Translations under genes and position numbers: made by a program
The notes under the pieces: generated by a model
Seen by the model: only the letters and a program-made list of their open reading frames with translations
The model's database searches: none
What the model was told of the DNA's origin: nothing
Assembly: GCF_025564065.1 (NCBI RefSeq)
Contig: NZ_JAMGZK010000053.1
Location: 124,001 to 188,000 of the forward strand
DNA: 64,000 nucleotides
Reading direction: 5' to 3'
Source: Silvania hatchlandensis
GTDB taxonomy: Bacteria; Pseudomonadota; Gammaproteobacteria; Enterobacterales; Enterobacteriaceae
In this document: piece by piece, positions 9,329 through 21,662 of the stretch
Layout of the letters: the number at the start of each line of letters is the position of its first letter
Numbering within the stretch: position 1 is the stretch's first letter

Positions 9329-9477
9329 TTCCAGGCTTTTAGTGCTTACCTTTCCTTAAGTTAGCGGCAAAGTCCGCAGTCAATTTGTGGAATTTCAAGA
9401 AGATGCTGGCGCTTTCGCGCTTCTTGTCCTTATTGATGGTTTACCAGGCTTACGCAGGGTCAAAAAAGATGTTAAAA

Positions 9478-9491
9478 TTGACCAATATCAA
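9478..9491 (+). promoter_or_regulatory. FNR box in the fnr promoter
   Basis: TTGACCAATATCAA matches the FNR consensus TTGAT-N4-ATCAA at nine of ten specified positions. It ends 19 bases before the fnr ATG. In E. coli, FNR represses its own gene from a site overlapping the transcription start, and this position fits the same autoregulation. Confidence 0.8.
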
Positions 9492-9510
9492 TTAAGGCTT
9501 GAGCAAACCT

Positions 9511-10263
9511 ATGATCCCGGAAAAGCGAATTATTCGACGCATTCAGTCTGGCGGTTGTGCTATCCATTGCCAGGATTGCAGCATTAGCCAGCTCTGTATT
9601 CCGTTTACCCTGAATGAGCATGAACTTGATCAGCTCGATAATATCATCGAGCGCAAGAAGCCGATTCAGAAAGGACAGACGCTGTTTAAAGCGGGTGACG
9701 AACTGAAATCGTTGTACGCTATCCGTTCTGGCACCATCAAAAGTTACACCATCACCGAGCAAGGTGATGAGCAGATCACCGGCTTCCATCTGGCGGGCGA
9801 TCTGGTGGGCTTTGACGCGATCGGCACTGGCCACCACCCGAGCTTTGCTCAGGCGCTGGAAACGTCAATGGTTTGCGAAATCCCGTTTGAAACCCTTGAT
9901 GACCTGTCAGGCAAAATGCCGAACCTGCGTCAGCAGATGATGCGCCTGATGAGCGGCGAGATTAAAGGCGATCAGGACATGATCCTGCTGCTGTCTAAAA
10001 AGAACGCAGAAGAACGTCTGGCCGCGTTTATTTATAACCTGTCACGTCGCTTTGCTGAACGGGGGTTCTCCCCGCGTGAGTTCCGTCTGACCATGACCCG
10101 TGGCGATATCGGTAACTATCTCGGTCTGACCGTTGAAACCATCAGCCGTCTGCTGGGTCGTTTCCAGAAAAGCGGTATGCTGGCGGTAAAAGGGAAATAC
10201 ATCACCATCGAAAACGGTGAAGCACTGGCCGTGTTGGCCGGACACTCCCGCAACGTCGCTTAA
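9511..10263 (+). CDS. fnr: Oxygen-sensing global regulator Fnr
   Basis: A 250-residue Crp/Fnr-family regulator nearly identical to E. coli Fnr. The [4Fe-4S] ligands are present: Cys20, Cys23 and Cys29 in the N-terminal segment [12 protein letters not shown], and the fourth cysteine in [11 protein letters not shown]. The cyclic-nucleotide-type beta barrel, the dimerisation helix and the C-terminal helix-turn-helix ([18 protein letters not shown]) are intact. The cluster is lost in oxygen, so the protein activates anaerobic respiration genes only without oxygen. The start at 9511 gives the known N-terminus [10 protein letters not shown] four-codon-longer frame exists but lacks a better ribosome site. 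Confidence 0.98.
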   Translation: MIPEKRIIRRIQSGGCAIHCQDCSISQLCIPFTLNEHELDQLDNIIERKKPIQKGQTLFKAGDELKSLYAIRSGTIKSYTITEQGDEQITGFHLAGDLVGFDAIGTGHHPSFAQALETSMVCEIPFETLDDLSGKMPNLRQQMMRLMSGEIKGDQDMILLLSKKNAEERLAAFIYNLSRRFAERGFSPREFRLTMTRGDIGNYLGLTVETISRLLGRFQKSGMLAVKGKYITIENGEALAVLAGHSRNVA

Positions 10264-10401
10264 ACACCTCGGTTTTCTTGTTTGTCAGGTCAGTAAATTT
10301 TCGCATTTATTGATCTGGCAAAACATCCCCCCTGTTTCATTCAAGATATATAGGTTACTCTTTTAATTACAGACTGTGGTGACAGTAGTAAGGAGACCTG
10401 T

Positions 10402-11352
10402 ATGGCAAAGTATCAAAACATGCTGGTGGCCATCGATCCTAATCAGGACGATCAACCGGCGTTACGACGAGCTGTCTATTTACACCAACGGATTGGCGGC
10501 AAGATTAAGGCGTTTTTGCCGATCTATGATTTCTCTTACGAAATGACGACCCTTCTGTCGCCAGACGAACGCACCTCGATGCGTCAGGGCGTGATCACCC
10601 AGCGTACCGCGTGGATCCGCGAGCAGGCAAAATTCTATCTCGATGCAGGCGTGCCCATTGATATCAAAGTGGTGTGGCACAACCGGCCTTTTGAAGCCAT
10701 CATCCAGGAAGTGGTGAGCGGTGAACACGATCTGCTGCTGAAGATGGCCCACCAGCACGACAAGCTGGAAGCGGTGATCTTTACCCCAACCGACTGGCAT
10801 TTGCTGCGCAAATGTCCGTGCCCGGTGTGGATGGTGAAAGACCAGCCGTGGCCTGAAGGCGGTAAAGCGGTGGTGGCGGTTAATCTCGCCAGTGAAGAGA
10901 ACTACCACAACGCTCTGAACGAAAAGCTGGTCAAAGAGACGATTCATCTTGCCGAGCAGGTCAACCATACCGAAGTCCACCTGGTAGGTGCCTACCCGAT
11001 TACCCCGATTAATATTGCTATCGAACTGCCAGAATTTGACCCCAGCGTCTATAACGACGCGATCCGCGGCCAGCATTTAATTGCCATGAAAGCGCTGCGG
11101 CAGAAATTTTCTATTGATGAGAAGCTGACCCACGTTGAGAAAGGCCTGCCTGAAGAGGTGATCCCGGATTTAGCCGAGCATCTGCAGGCCGGGATTGTGG
11201 TGCTGGGGACGATAGGCCGTACCGGGCTTTCGGCGGCATTCCTCGGGAATACCGCCGAACAGGTGATCGACCATCTGCGCTGTGACCTGCTGGTTATCAA
11301 ACCGGATCAGTATCAGACCCCGATTGAACTGGACGATGACGACGACGATTAA
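10402..11352 (+). CDS. uspE: Universal stress protein E (tandem Usp domains)
   Basis: A 316-residue protein made of two universal-stress-protein domains (about residues 1-150 and 155-305), each ending in a hydrophobic strand followed by the nucleotide-loop region; the second has [21 protein letters not shown]. The C-terminus is a run of acidic residues (ELDDDDDD). UspE contributes to survival after DNA damage, motility and stationary-phase aggregation in E. coli; its biochemical activity is not defined. A GGAG site precedes the ATG by about seven bases. The gene lies 138 bases after fnr, in the same order as in E. coli, and ends at a bidirectional terminator shared with pntB. Confidence 0.96.
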   Translation: MAKYQNMLVAIDPNQDDQPALRRAVYLHQRIGGKIKAFLPIYDFSYEMTTLLSPDERTSMRQGVITQRTAWIREQAKFYLDAGVPIDIKVVWHNRPFEAIIQEVVSGEHDLLLKMAHQHDKLEAVIFTPTDWHLLRKCPCPVWMVKDQPWPEGGKAVVAVNLASEENYHNALNEKLVKETIHLAEQVNHTEVHLVGAYPITPINIAIELPEFDPSVYNDAIRGQHLIAMKALRQKFSIDEKLTHVEKGLPEEVIPDLAEHLQAGIVVLGTIGRTGLSAAFLGNTAEQVIDHLRCDLLVIKPDQYQTPIELDDDDDD

Positions 11353-11363
11353 TCCTCAGGATG

Positions 11364-11394
11364 AAAAAAAACCGCCGGAAACGGCGGTTTTTTT
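11364..11394. terminator. Bidirectional intrinsic terminator between uspE and pntB
   Basis: The stem ACCGCCG-GAAA-CGGCGGT is flanked by seven A on the left and seven T on the right, so it can end both the rightward uspE transcript and the leftward pntAB transcript. Confidence 0.92.
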
Positions 11395-11395
11395 A

Positions 11396-11416
11396 TGCCG
11401 GATGGCGCTAACGCAC
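11396..11416 (+). repeat. Possible partial REP-like sequence
   Basis: GCCGGATGGCGCTAACGC resembles the first half of enterobacterial REP palindromes. The second half is missing because the pntB coding end begins here. One degenerate half is weak evidence. Confidence 0.3.
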
Positions 11417-11417
11417 C

Positions 11418-12809
<1,392 letters not shown>

Positions 12810-12816
12810 TTACCCC

Positions 12817-14882
<2,066 letters not shown>

Positions 14883-15836
14883 ATGAAGCTTAAGAACACT
14901 CTCCTGGCGTCCGCACTCCTTGCTGCGACCGCCCTGTCCGCCAGTGCAGCGACAGAGTTAACGCCGGAGCAAGCGTCAGCGTTGAAACCCTACGATCGTG
15001 TCGCCATCGTTGGCCGTTTTAACGCCATTGGCGACGCGGTTGATGCCGCATCAAAACGCGCCGATAAAGAAGGTGCTGCCTCATTTTACGTTGTCGACTC
15101 AGCTGATTATGGCAACAGCGGCAACCAGCGTGTGATCGTGGCACTGTATAAAGACAATGCCGAGAAAGCCGACGTGCAGAAAAACCGCGTCATTAATGGC
15201 GTGATGGAGCTGCCAAAAGACCAGGCCGTTCTGCTTGAGCCGTACGACACCGTCACCATTCAGGGTTTTTACCGCAGCCAGCCGGAAGTGAACGACGCTA
15301 TCACTAAAGCCGCGAAGGCCAAAGATGCGGACTCCTTCTACATCGTTCGTCAGATCGATGCCAACCAGGGCGGCAACCAGCGTATTACCGCGTACCTGTA
15401 TAAAGCAGACGCCAAAAAACGCGTGGTGCAGAGCCCGGATGTGATCCCTGCCGACTCCGATGCGGGCCGTGCGGCGATCGCCAAAGGCGGCGAAGAAGCG
15501 AAGAAAGTTGAAATCCCAGGCGTAGCCACCAGCGCGGCGCCAGGCGCCTCCGCTGCTGGCGTGGGCCGCTTCTTCGAAACTCAAACCACCAAAGGCGGTC
15601 GTTACAGCGTAACGCTGGCCGATGGCACCAAAATTGAAGAGCTGAATAACGCCACGGCTGCGCAGATGGTGCCGTTTGACAGCATCAAGTTTACCGGCAA
15701 CTACGCCAACATGACCGAAGTCTCCCACCAGGTGGCGAAGCGTGCAGCGAAGAAAGGGGCCAAGTATTACCACATCACCCGCCAGTGGCAGGAACGTGGC
15801 AATAACATGACCATCAGTGCCGATCTGTACAAATAA
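14883..15836 (+). CDS. ydgH: Periplasmic YdgH, three BhsA/McbA-like (DUF1471) domains
   Basis: A 317-residue exported protein. The signal peptide is MKLKNTLLASALLAATALSASA with cleavage expected after ASA. The mature part holds three related domains of the YhcN/BhsA/McbA family, recognisable by the repeated pattern of a basic 'YDRV/YDTV/FDSI' strand, 'AIGDAVDAASKRADK'-type helices and a final 'RIT(A/I).LYK' strand; the last ends MTISADLYK. Small family members are linked to stress and biofilm responses in E. coli, but YdgH itself has no settled function. E. coli YdgH is 314 residues. Monocistronic, ended by a clear terminator. Confidence 0.93.
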   Translation: MKLKNTLLASALLAATALSASAATELTPEQASALKPYDRVAIVGRFNAIGDAVDAASKRADKEGAASFYVVDSADYGNSGNQRVIVALYKDNAEKADVQKNRVINGVMELPKDQAVLLEPYDTVTIQGFYRSQPEVNDAITKAAKAKDADSFYIVRQIDANQGGNQRITAYLYKADAKKRVVQSPDVIPADSDAGRAAIAKGGEEAKKVEIPGVATSAAPGASAAGVGRFFETQTTKGGRYSVTLADGTKIEELNNATAAQMVPFDSIKFTGNYANMTEVSHQVAKRAAKKGAKYYHITRQWQERGNNMTISADLYK

Positions 15837-15853
15837 GTAAACTGTTTCACAAG

Positions 15854-15878
15854 GGCGGCGCAATGCCGCCTTTTTTTT
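15854..15878 (+). terminator. Intrinsic terminator of ydgH
   Basis: GGCGGC-GCAAT-GCCGCC followed by eight T, 18 bases after the ydgH stop. Confidence 0.92.
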
Positions 15879-16021
15879 GATTTTTCCCGCTAATTCAGCC
15901 CTTCCTCATTGCATGCCTTCATCACACTCCGTAAAATCCCGCGCCTTAGTGTTATTCACCATTTTTATGCGCTTCGGCGAAATAATTATGCTGGATCTGA
16001 TTCTTTCTTAACAGGAAGCCA

Positions 16022-17404
16022 ATGGAAAAGAAACTTGGCCTGAGCGCTTTAACTGCGCTGGTTTTAAGCTCGATGCTCGGTGCGGGGGTATTCAGTCTGC
16101 CGCAGAATATGGCCGCCATTGCCAGCCCCTCAGCGCTGCTGATTGGCTGGGCGATTACCGGCGTGGGGATTCTGCTGCTGGCCTTCGCCATGCTGCTGCT
16201 GACACGTATTCGCCCTGACCTCGACGGCGGGATTTTCACCTACGCCCGCGAAGGCTTTGGCGAACTGATTGGCTTCTGTTCCGCATGGGGTTACTGGCTG
16301 TGCGCGGTCATTGCCAACGTCTCTTATCTGGTGATTGTCTTCTCTGCCCTGAGTTTCTTTACCGATACGCCGGAACTGCGCCTGTTTGGCGATGGCAACA
16401 CCTGGCAATCGATCGTCGGATCGTCCTTTTTGCTATGGTTTGTTCACGCCCTTGTGCTGCGCGGTGTGCAGACCGCTGCGGGGATCAACCTGGTCGCCAC
16501 GCTGGCGAAGCTGGTCCCGCTGGGGCTGTTTATCGTGCTGGCATTTATCGCCTTTCGTCTTGATGTGTTTAGCCTGGATTTCTCCGGCGTGGCGCTGGGC
16601 GTCCCAGTCTGGGAGCAGGTCAAAAACACGATGCTGATCACCCTGTGGGTGTTTATCGGGGTTGAAGGCGCTGTGGTGGTGTCGGCCCGCGCGCGTAATA
16701 AACACGACGTGGGACGCGCCACGCTGCTGGCGGTCCTGGCGGCGCTGGGCGTCTATCTGCTGGTCACCCTGCTGTCGCTGGGCGTGGTGGCACGTCCTGA
16801 GCTTGCCGAGATGCGTAACCCGTCGATGGCGGGCCTGATGGTCAAAATGATGGGGTCCTGGGGTGAGGTGGTGATCGCCGCCGGGCTGATCGTGTCCGTC
16901 TGCGGGGCCTACCTGAGCTGGACGATTATGGCGGCGGAAGTGCCGTTCCTCGCCGCGACGCACAAAGCGTTCCCGCGACTGTTTGCCCGGCAGAACAAGA
17001 ACAACGCGCCGTCAGCGTCGCTGTGGTTAACCAACATCAGTGTGCAGATTTGTCTGGTGCTGATCTGGCTCACAGGTTCAGACTATAACACCTTGTTAAC
17101 CATCGCCTCTGAGATGATTCTGGTACCCTATTTCCTGGTGGGCGCTTATTTGTTAAAAATTGCCACCCGCCCGATGCACACTGTGGTAGGAATGGGAGCG
17201 TGTATTTACGGATTATGGCTGCTGTATGCTTCCGGGCCGCTGCATCTGCTGCTGTCGGTCGTGCTTTATGCTCCGGGGTTGCTGGTGTTTATGTACGCCC
17301 GCCACACCCACCAGCTGCAGCATGCGCTGAAGCGCCGTGAAATGGCGCTGATTGGATTGTTACTGGTTGCCGCATTACCGGCAACGTGGATGTTGATGGG
17401 ATAA
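16022..17404 (+). CDS. ydgI: APC-family basic amino acid antiporter YdgI (arginine:ornithine type)
   Basis: A 460-residue membrane protein, the same length as E. coli YdgI. It has about 12 helices and the APC signature in helix 1 (LSSMLGAGVFSLPQNMAA). It belongs to the ArcD arginine/ornithine antiporter group, but no arginine deiminase genes lie nearby, so the physiological substrate pair here is inferred from the family. AGGAAGCCA precedes the ATG. It is followed after 37 bases by folM in the same direction, with no terminator between. Confidence 0.92.
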   Translation: MEKKLGLSALTALVLSSMLGAGVFSLPQNMAAIASPSALLIGWAITGVGILLLAFAMLLLTRIRPDLDGGIFTYAREGFGELIGFCSAWGYWLCAVIANVSYLVIVFSALSFFTDTPELRLFGDGNTWQSIVGSSFLLWFVHALVLRGVQTAAGINLVATLAKLVPLGLFIVLAFIAFRLDVFSLDFSGVALGVPVWEQVKNTMLITLWVFIGVEGAVVVSARARNKHDVGRATLLAVLAALGVYLLVTLLSLGVVARPELAEMRNPSMAGLMVKMMGSWGEVVIAAGLIVSVCGAYLSWTIMAAEVPFLAATHKAFPRLFARQNKNNAPSASLWLTNISVQICLVLIWLTGSDYNTLLTIASEMILVPYFLVGAYLLKIATRPMHTVVGMGACIYGLWLLYASGPLHLLLSVVLYAPGLLVFMYARHTHQLQHALKRREMALIGLLLVAALPATWMLMG

Positions 17405-17441
17405 GCACGCTGTCCCGTCGCGAACGGATAAGGAGTACACG

Positions 17442-18164
17442 ATGGGACACAAACAACCGCTGCCAATTCTGATTACCGGCGGAGGCCGTCGAATCGGCCT
17501 CGCCCTCGCGCATCACTTTCTGAATCTTCATCAGCCCGTGATCGTCAGCTATCGCACGGAATACCCGGCAATTGCTACTCTGCGTGACGCGGGGGCAGTC
17601 TGTATTCAGGCCGATTTCTCTACTGACGACGGGATCCTGGCGTTTGCCGGGCAGGTTAAAAACGAAACCCCGGGCCTGCGCGCCATTATTCATAACGCCA
17701 GCGCGTGGATGCCCGAAAAAGCGGACACCTCGCTCAGCGACACATTGGCCGGCATGCTGCAGATCCACGTTCATGCACCCTACTTACTCAACCATGCCCT
17801 GGCGGAGTTGCTGTGCGGCCACGGCCATGCGGCCGGCGACATTATCCATTTCACCGACTATGTTGTTGAGCGCGGCAGCGACAAGCATATTGCCTATGCC
17901 GCCAGCAAAGCGGCGCTGGATAATATGACTCGCTCGTTTGCCCGCAAGCTGGCACCGGAGGTCAAGGTGAACGCCATCGCCCCGTCGTTAATTCTGTTTA
18001 ACGAGCATGACGATGCCGACTATCGCCAGCAGGCACTGAATAAATCGCTGATGAAAATCGCGCCTGGCGAAAAAGAGGTGATTGATTTGATCGACTATAT
18101 TTTCAGCAGCTGCTATGTCACCGGACGGTCGTTTGGCGTCGACGGCGGACGGCCGTTGCGTTAG
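17442..18164 (+). CDS. folM: Dihydromonapterin reductase FolM (short-chain dehydrogenase)
   Basis: A 240-residue short-chain dehydrogenase/reductase, the same length as E. coli FolM. The cofactor loop ITGGGRRIGLALA (about residues 8-20) has the arginines expected for NADPH. The catalytic YAASKAAL segment supplies the Tyr and Lys, and VDGGRPLR closes the protein as in pteridine reductases. FolM reduces dihydromonapterin to tetrahydromonapterin and has weak dihydrofolate reductase activity. AAGGAG lies six bases before the ATG. The stop codon overlaps the stop of the convergent ydgC by four bases. Confidence 0.95.
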   Translation: MGHKQPLPILITGGGRRIGLALAHHFLNLHQPVIVSYRTEYPAIATLRDAGAVCIQADFSTDDGILAFAGQVKNETPGLRAIIHNASAWMPEKADTSLSDTLAGMLQIHVHAPYLLNHALAELLCGHGHAAGDIIHFTDYVVERGSDKHIAYAASKAALDNMTRSFARKLAPEVKVNAIAPSLILFNEHDDADYRQQALNKSLMKIAPGEKEVIDLIDYIFSSCYVTGRSFGVDGGRPLR

Positions 18165-18496
18165 TGAAAACGGCTCCAGCAGAAAATTAACCCCCAGGCG
18201 CTGAGGCTCCAGCACACCACCGCCCCGCCCAGCGCCAGGGGCAGACGCATAAATCCTGTGAAGTACCACAGCGAAAGCAGATAGAGAAAGTACGGAATGA
18301 TTGACCACATGCCGAACACGATGGTGGTGCGCAGCGCCTCGATTCCGCGCTCTGAGGCGACAATATAGTGGGCGATCAGCGCGAAAGTCGGGAACAGTGG
18401 AATGAGTCCGGCAATATAGTAATTTTTGGTTTTGGCGAGAACGCCGATCAATACCACCACCAGCGCGCCGATTGCCGCTTTTATCAACAACCCCAT
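18161..18496 (-). CDS. ydgC: GlpM-family inner-membrane protein YdgC
   Basis: A 111-residue membrane protein with four predicted helices (for example AAIGALVVVLIGVLA and YYIAGLIPLFPTFALIAHYIVA), the same length as E. coli YdgC. The family is named after Pseudomonas GlpM, associated with alginate production, but no function is established in enterobacteria. It converges on folM with a four-base overlap and diverges from rstA across 127 bases. Confidence 0.92.
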   Translation of the reverse strand: MGLLIKAAIGALVVVLIGVLAKTKNYYIAGLIPLFPTFALIAHYIVASERGIEALRTTIVFGMWSIIPYFLYLLSLWYFTGFMRLPLALGGAVVCWSLSAWGLIFCWSRFH

Positions 18497-18623
18497 TCCT
18501 TTTCCCTTTCAAAAACACCCACAATGTTCGGCAGCATAACGGAACCGCAACAATTTGCGAATGATTAATGGAACGTTAAGGTTGCGCGGTGTATGTTGGC
18601 CTTTTTCGCAGATCAGACGGCGT

Positions 18624-19340
18624 ATGAACAAGATCGTATATGTTGAAGATGAACCCGAAGTCGGCCAGCTGATTGCTGCGTATCTGGGTAAGCATGATAT
18701 GGATGTCATCGTCGAACCGCGCGGTGACCGCGCGGAAGACGTGGTGGCGCGGGAGAAACCCGACCTGGTGCTGCTGGATATCATGCTGCCCGGCAAAGAC
18801 GGCATGACGCTATGCCGGGATCTGCGCGCCCACTGGAACGGGCCAATTGTGCTGCTGACCTCCCTCGACAGCGACATGAACCATATTCTGTCACTGGAGA
18901 TGGGCGCCAACGATTATATCCTGAAGACCACCCCACCTGCGGTCCTGCTGGCGCGCCTGCGCCTGCATCTGCGCCAGCACGTGGCGGCCACCGGCGACAA
19001 CCCGGTCCCGACATTAACCCCGCATAAAGCGCTGCGCTTTGGCACCTTGTCTATCGACCCGGTGAATCGCCAGGTCCTGCTCTCCGGGGAGCAGGTGGCG
19101 CTCTCGACCGCCGATTTCGACTTGCTGTGGGAGCTGGCAACGCACGCCGGGCAGATCATGGACCGCGATGCGCTGCTAAAAAACCTGCGCGGCGTCAGCT
19201 ATGACGGGATGGATCGCAGCGTGGATGTGGCAATATCGCGCCTGCGTAAGAAGCTGCTGGACAGCGCGACCGAACCCTTTCGCATTAAAACCGTGCGTAA
19301 CAAAGGCTACCTCTTCGCCCCGCACGCCTGGGACATCTGA
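18624..19340 (+). CDS. rstA: Response regulator RstA (OmpR/PhoB family)
   Basis: A 238-residue response regulator. The receiver domain has Glu8/Asp9 for magnesium, the phosphoacceptor Asp52 in LVLLDIMLPGKDG and the switch Thr in VLLTSLDSD. The C-terminal winged helix includes LSTADFDLLWELATHAGQIM and RSVDVAISRLRKKLLD. The start at 18624 gives the known MNKIVYVEDE N-terminus; an upstream in-frame extension to 18555 has no ribosome site and lies in the promoter region. Cognate partner of RstB. In E. coli the pair is controlled by PhoP, but I could not find a convincing PhoP box here. Confidence 0.95.
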   Translation: MNKIVYVEDEPEVGQLIAAYLGKHDMDVIVEPRGDRAEDVVAREKPDLVLLDIMLPGKDGMTLCRDLRAHWNGPIVLLTSLDSDMNHILSLEMGANDYILKTTPPAVLLARLRLHLRQHVAATGDNPVPTLTPHKALRFGTLSIDPVNRQVLLSGEQVALSTADFDLLWELATHAGQIMDRDALLKNLRGVSYDGMDRSVDVAISRLRKKLLDSATEPFRIKTVRNKGYLFAPHAWDI

Positions 19341-19360
19341 ATCTTTAGCCGGGTACCGTC

Positions 19361-20659
19361 ATGAAAAAGCTGTTTGTGCAGTTTTACCTGCTGCTGTTTG
19401 TCTGCTTCCTGGTGATGACCATGCTGGTCGGGCTGGTCTATAAATTCACTGCCGAGCGCGCGGGCCGCCAGTCGCTGGATGATTTGATGAAGAGTTCCCT
19501 CTATCTGATGCGCAGCGAACTGCGGGAGATCCCACCCCACGACTGGGCGCGCACGTTAAAAGAGCTGGACCTGAACCTGTCGTTTGAGTTGCGCATCGAG
19601 CCGCTGAAGAAATACGTCCTGGATCCGTCCACGATGCAGCGTCTTCGCGGCGGCGACATTGTGGCGCTTGACGAACAGTACACCTTTATCCAGCGCATCC
19701 CGCGCAGTAACTATGTGCTGGCGGTGGGCCCGGTACCTTATCTCTATTTCCTGCATCAGATGCGCCTGCTGGATATCGCCCTGTTGGCCTTTATCGCCAT
19801 CTCGCTGGCCTTCCCGGTGTTTATCTGGATGCGCCCCCACTGGCAGGACATTCTCCGTCTCGAGGCCGCCGCCCAACGCTTTGGTGACGGGCATCTGACA
19901 GAGCGGATTCATTTTGACAGCGCCTCCAGCTTTGAGCGTCTCGGCGTGGCCTTTAACCAGATGGCCGATAATATCAACGCTCTGATTGCCAGTAAGAAAC
20001 AGCTGATTGACGGTATCGCCCATGAGCTGCGCACCCCGCTGGTGCGGCTACGCTACCGGCTGGAGATGAGCGAAAACCTGACGCCTGCTGAGTCGCAGGC
20101 GCTCAACCGCGATATCAGCCAGCTCGAAGCGCTGATCGAGGAGCTGCTGACCTACGCCCGTCTCGACCGCCCGCAGAATGAGTTAAAGCTCAGCACCCAG
20201 GATCTTCCCGCCTGGCTACACAGCTATGTGGAGGACGTGCAGAGCGTCAACCCGCAGCGCACGCTTCAGGTCAACTGCACGAGTGGTGACTACGGTGCGC
20301 TGGATATGCGCCTGATGGAGCGCGCGGTGGATAATCTGGTCAATAACGCCCTGCGCTACAGCGACCACCAGCTGCGCATTTCCCTGCACCTGAACGGCAA
20401 TCGCGCCAGCCTGTGGGTGGAAGATGATGGCCCCGGCATTGCTCCCGATGCCCGCCAGCGCGTGTTTGAACCCTTTGTGCGTCTCGACCCGAGCCGCGAC
20501 CGCTCGACCGGCGGCTGCGGCCTGGGACTGGCTATTGTCCACTCTATCGCTCAGGCGTTGGGCGGTGACGTCAGCTGCGAAGAGAGCGACCTCGGCGGAG
20601 CACGGTTCTGCTTTAACTGGCCCGTCTGGCATCAGCACCCTTCATTCACCTCTGCCTGA
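19361..20659 (+). CDS. rstB: Sensor histidine kinase RstB
   Basis: A 432-residue two-pass membrane kinase. It has helix 1 at about residues 6-26, a periplasmic domain, helix 2 at about 137-157, a HAMP linker, the dimerisation/phosphoacceptor motif GIAHELRTPLVRLRYRLE with His221, and an ATPase domain with N (VDNLVNNALRYSD), G1 (EDDGPGIAPDARQRVFEPF) and G2 (GCGLGLAIV) boxes. E. coli RstB is 433 residues. It starts 20 bases after rstA. The tus gene follows, with its Ter site in the 73-base gap. Confidence 0.95.
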   Translation: MKKLFVQFYLLLFVCFLVMTMLVGLVYKFTAERAGRQSLDDLMKSSLYLMRSELREIPPHDWARTLKELDLNLSFELRIEPLKKYVLDPSTMQRLRGGDIVALDEQYTFIQRIPRSNYVLAVGPVPYLYFLHQMRLLDIALLAFIAISLAFPVFIWMRPHWQDILRLEAAAQRFGDGHLTERIHFDSASSFERLGVAFNQMADNINALIASKKQLIDGIAHELRTPLVRLRYRLEMSENLTPAESQALNRDISQLEALIEELLTYARLDRPQNELKLSTQDLPAWLHSYVEDVQSVNPQRTLQVNCTSGDYGALDMRLMERAVDNLVNNALRYSDHQLRISLHLNGNRASLWVEDDGPGIAPDARQRVFEPFVRLDPSRDRSTGGCGLGLAIVHSIAQALGGDVSCEESDLGGARFCFNWPVWHQHPSFTSA

Positions 20660-20701
20660 CCCCACGCGCACGCTGGCCTGACCGGGCGTGCTATGCTATC
20701 T

Positions 20702-20724
20702 TTTCAGTATGTTGTAACTAAGGT
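20702..20724 (+). other. Replication terminator site (TerB-like) in the tus promoter
   Basis: The core AGTATGTTGTAACTAA at 20706-20721 is identical to the core of E. coli TerB, and the flanks are close to it. It ends eight bases before the tus ATG, so bound Tus would also repress its own gene, as in E. coli. The Tus 'lock' forms when DNA is opened from the side carrying the G-C pair next to AGTATG (left here). From that, forks moving rightward in this window should be stopped and leftward forks should pass. The blocking direction is inference from the E. coli geometry. Confidence 0.95.
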
Positions 20725-20732
20725 AGTGTGCG

Positions 20733-21662
20733 ATGGCAACTTATGATCTGATTGAACGTTTAAATAGCACCTTTCGCCAGATGGAGCACGAGCTGGCGCA
20801 ATTGACCGCCGACCTGCAAACCTGTCGACTGCTGGCGGGGCGCGTCTTCTCACTCCCGGATGTGGTGAAAGGTGCCGAGCACGATCCGCTCAACACCATT
20901 GCCGTTAAGCAGCACCTGGGGCAAGAAGCGCTGGGGATGGCGCTGCAGCACTATCGCCATCTGTTTATCCACCAGCAGTCTGAAACCCGCAGCAGCAAGG
21001 CCGCCGTGCGCCTGCCGGGGGTGATTTGCCTGCAGAGCGACGCCGCTCATCGGGAACAGCTCTCGGCACAAATCGCGAGCATAAACGCGCTGAAAGCCGA
21101 CTTTGAAAAAATCGTCACCGAGGAGTCAGGCTTGCCGTCCGCGGCGCGTTTTGAGTGGGTGCATCATCAACTGCCGGGGCTTATCACCCTCAATGCCTAC
21201 CGCACGCTGACCGTCATTCACCATCCAGCCACCCTGCGCTTCGGCTGGGCCAATAAGCACATTATTAAGAACCTCACCCGCGAAGACGTCCTGCAAATGC
21301 TGGAAAAAAGCCTGAAAGCGCCGCGCGCGGTGGCGCCCTGGTCGCGGGATCAGTGGGTGGAACGGCTTGAGGCCGAATATAGCGCTATTCACGCCCTGCC
21401 TGCTGACGCGCGGCTGAAGATTAAACGTCCGGTGAAGGTGCAGCCCATTGCCCGGGTCTGGTATGCCGGGCAACAAAAACAGGTTCAGTACGCCTGCCCC
21501 ACGCCGCTGATTGCGCTGTATGACACCGACCAGGGCGCGGTGCTGCCGGATATTGGGGAACTGCTGAACTACGATGCTGAGAATGTCCAGCACCGTTTTA
21601 AACCGCAGGCGCAGCCGCTCAGGCCCATCATTGAGCGGCTGCACCTGTACGTGGCGGAGTGA
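20733..21662 (+). CDS. tus: DNA replication terminus site-binding protein Tus
   Basis: A 309-residue monomeric Ter-binding protein, the same length as E. coli Tus. It stops replication forks in a polar manner. Residues that build the C6-binding pocket are kept: Phe140, His144 and Gly149 within [11 protein letters not shown]. The DNA-binding strands are also close to E. coli ([28 protein letters not shown]). Sequence similarity falls in the first 130 residues. The gene's stop is immediately followed by the fumC stop on the other strand, with no bases between. Presence of tus and Ter confirms that the window is in the terminus domain. Confidence 0.97.
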   Translation: MATYDLIERLNSTFRQMEHELAQLTADLQTCRLLAGRVFSLPDVVKGAEHDPLNTIAVKQHLGQEALGMALQHYRHLFIHQQSETRSSKAAVRLPGVICLQSDAAHREQLSAQIASINALKADFEKIVTEESGLPSAARFEWVHHQLPGLITLNAYRTLTVIHHPATLRFGWANKHIIKNLTREDVLQMLEKSLKAPRAVAPWSRDQWVERLEAEYSAIHALPADARLKIKRPVKVQPIARVWYAGQQKQVQYACPTPLIALYDTDQGAVLPDIGELLNYDAENVQHRFKPQAQPLRPIIERLHLYVAE

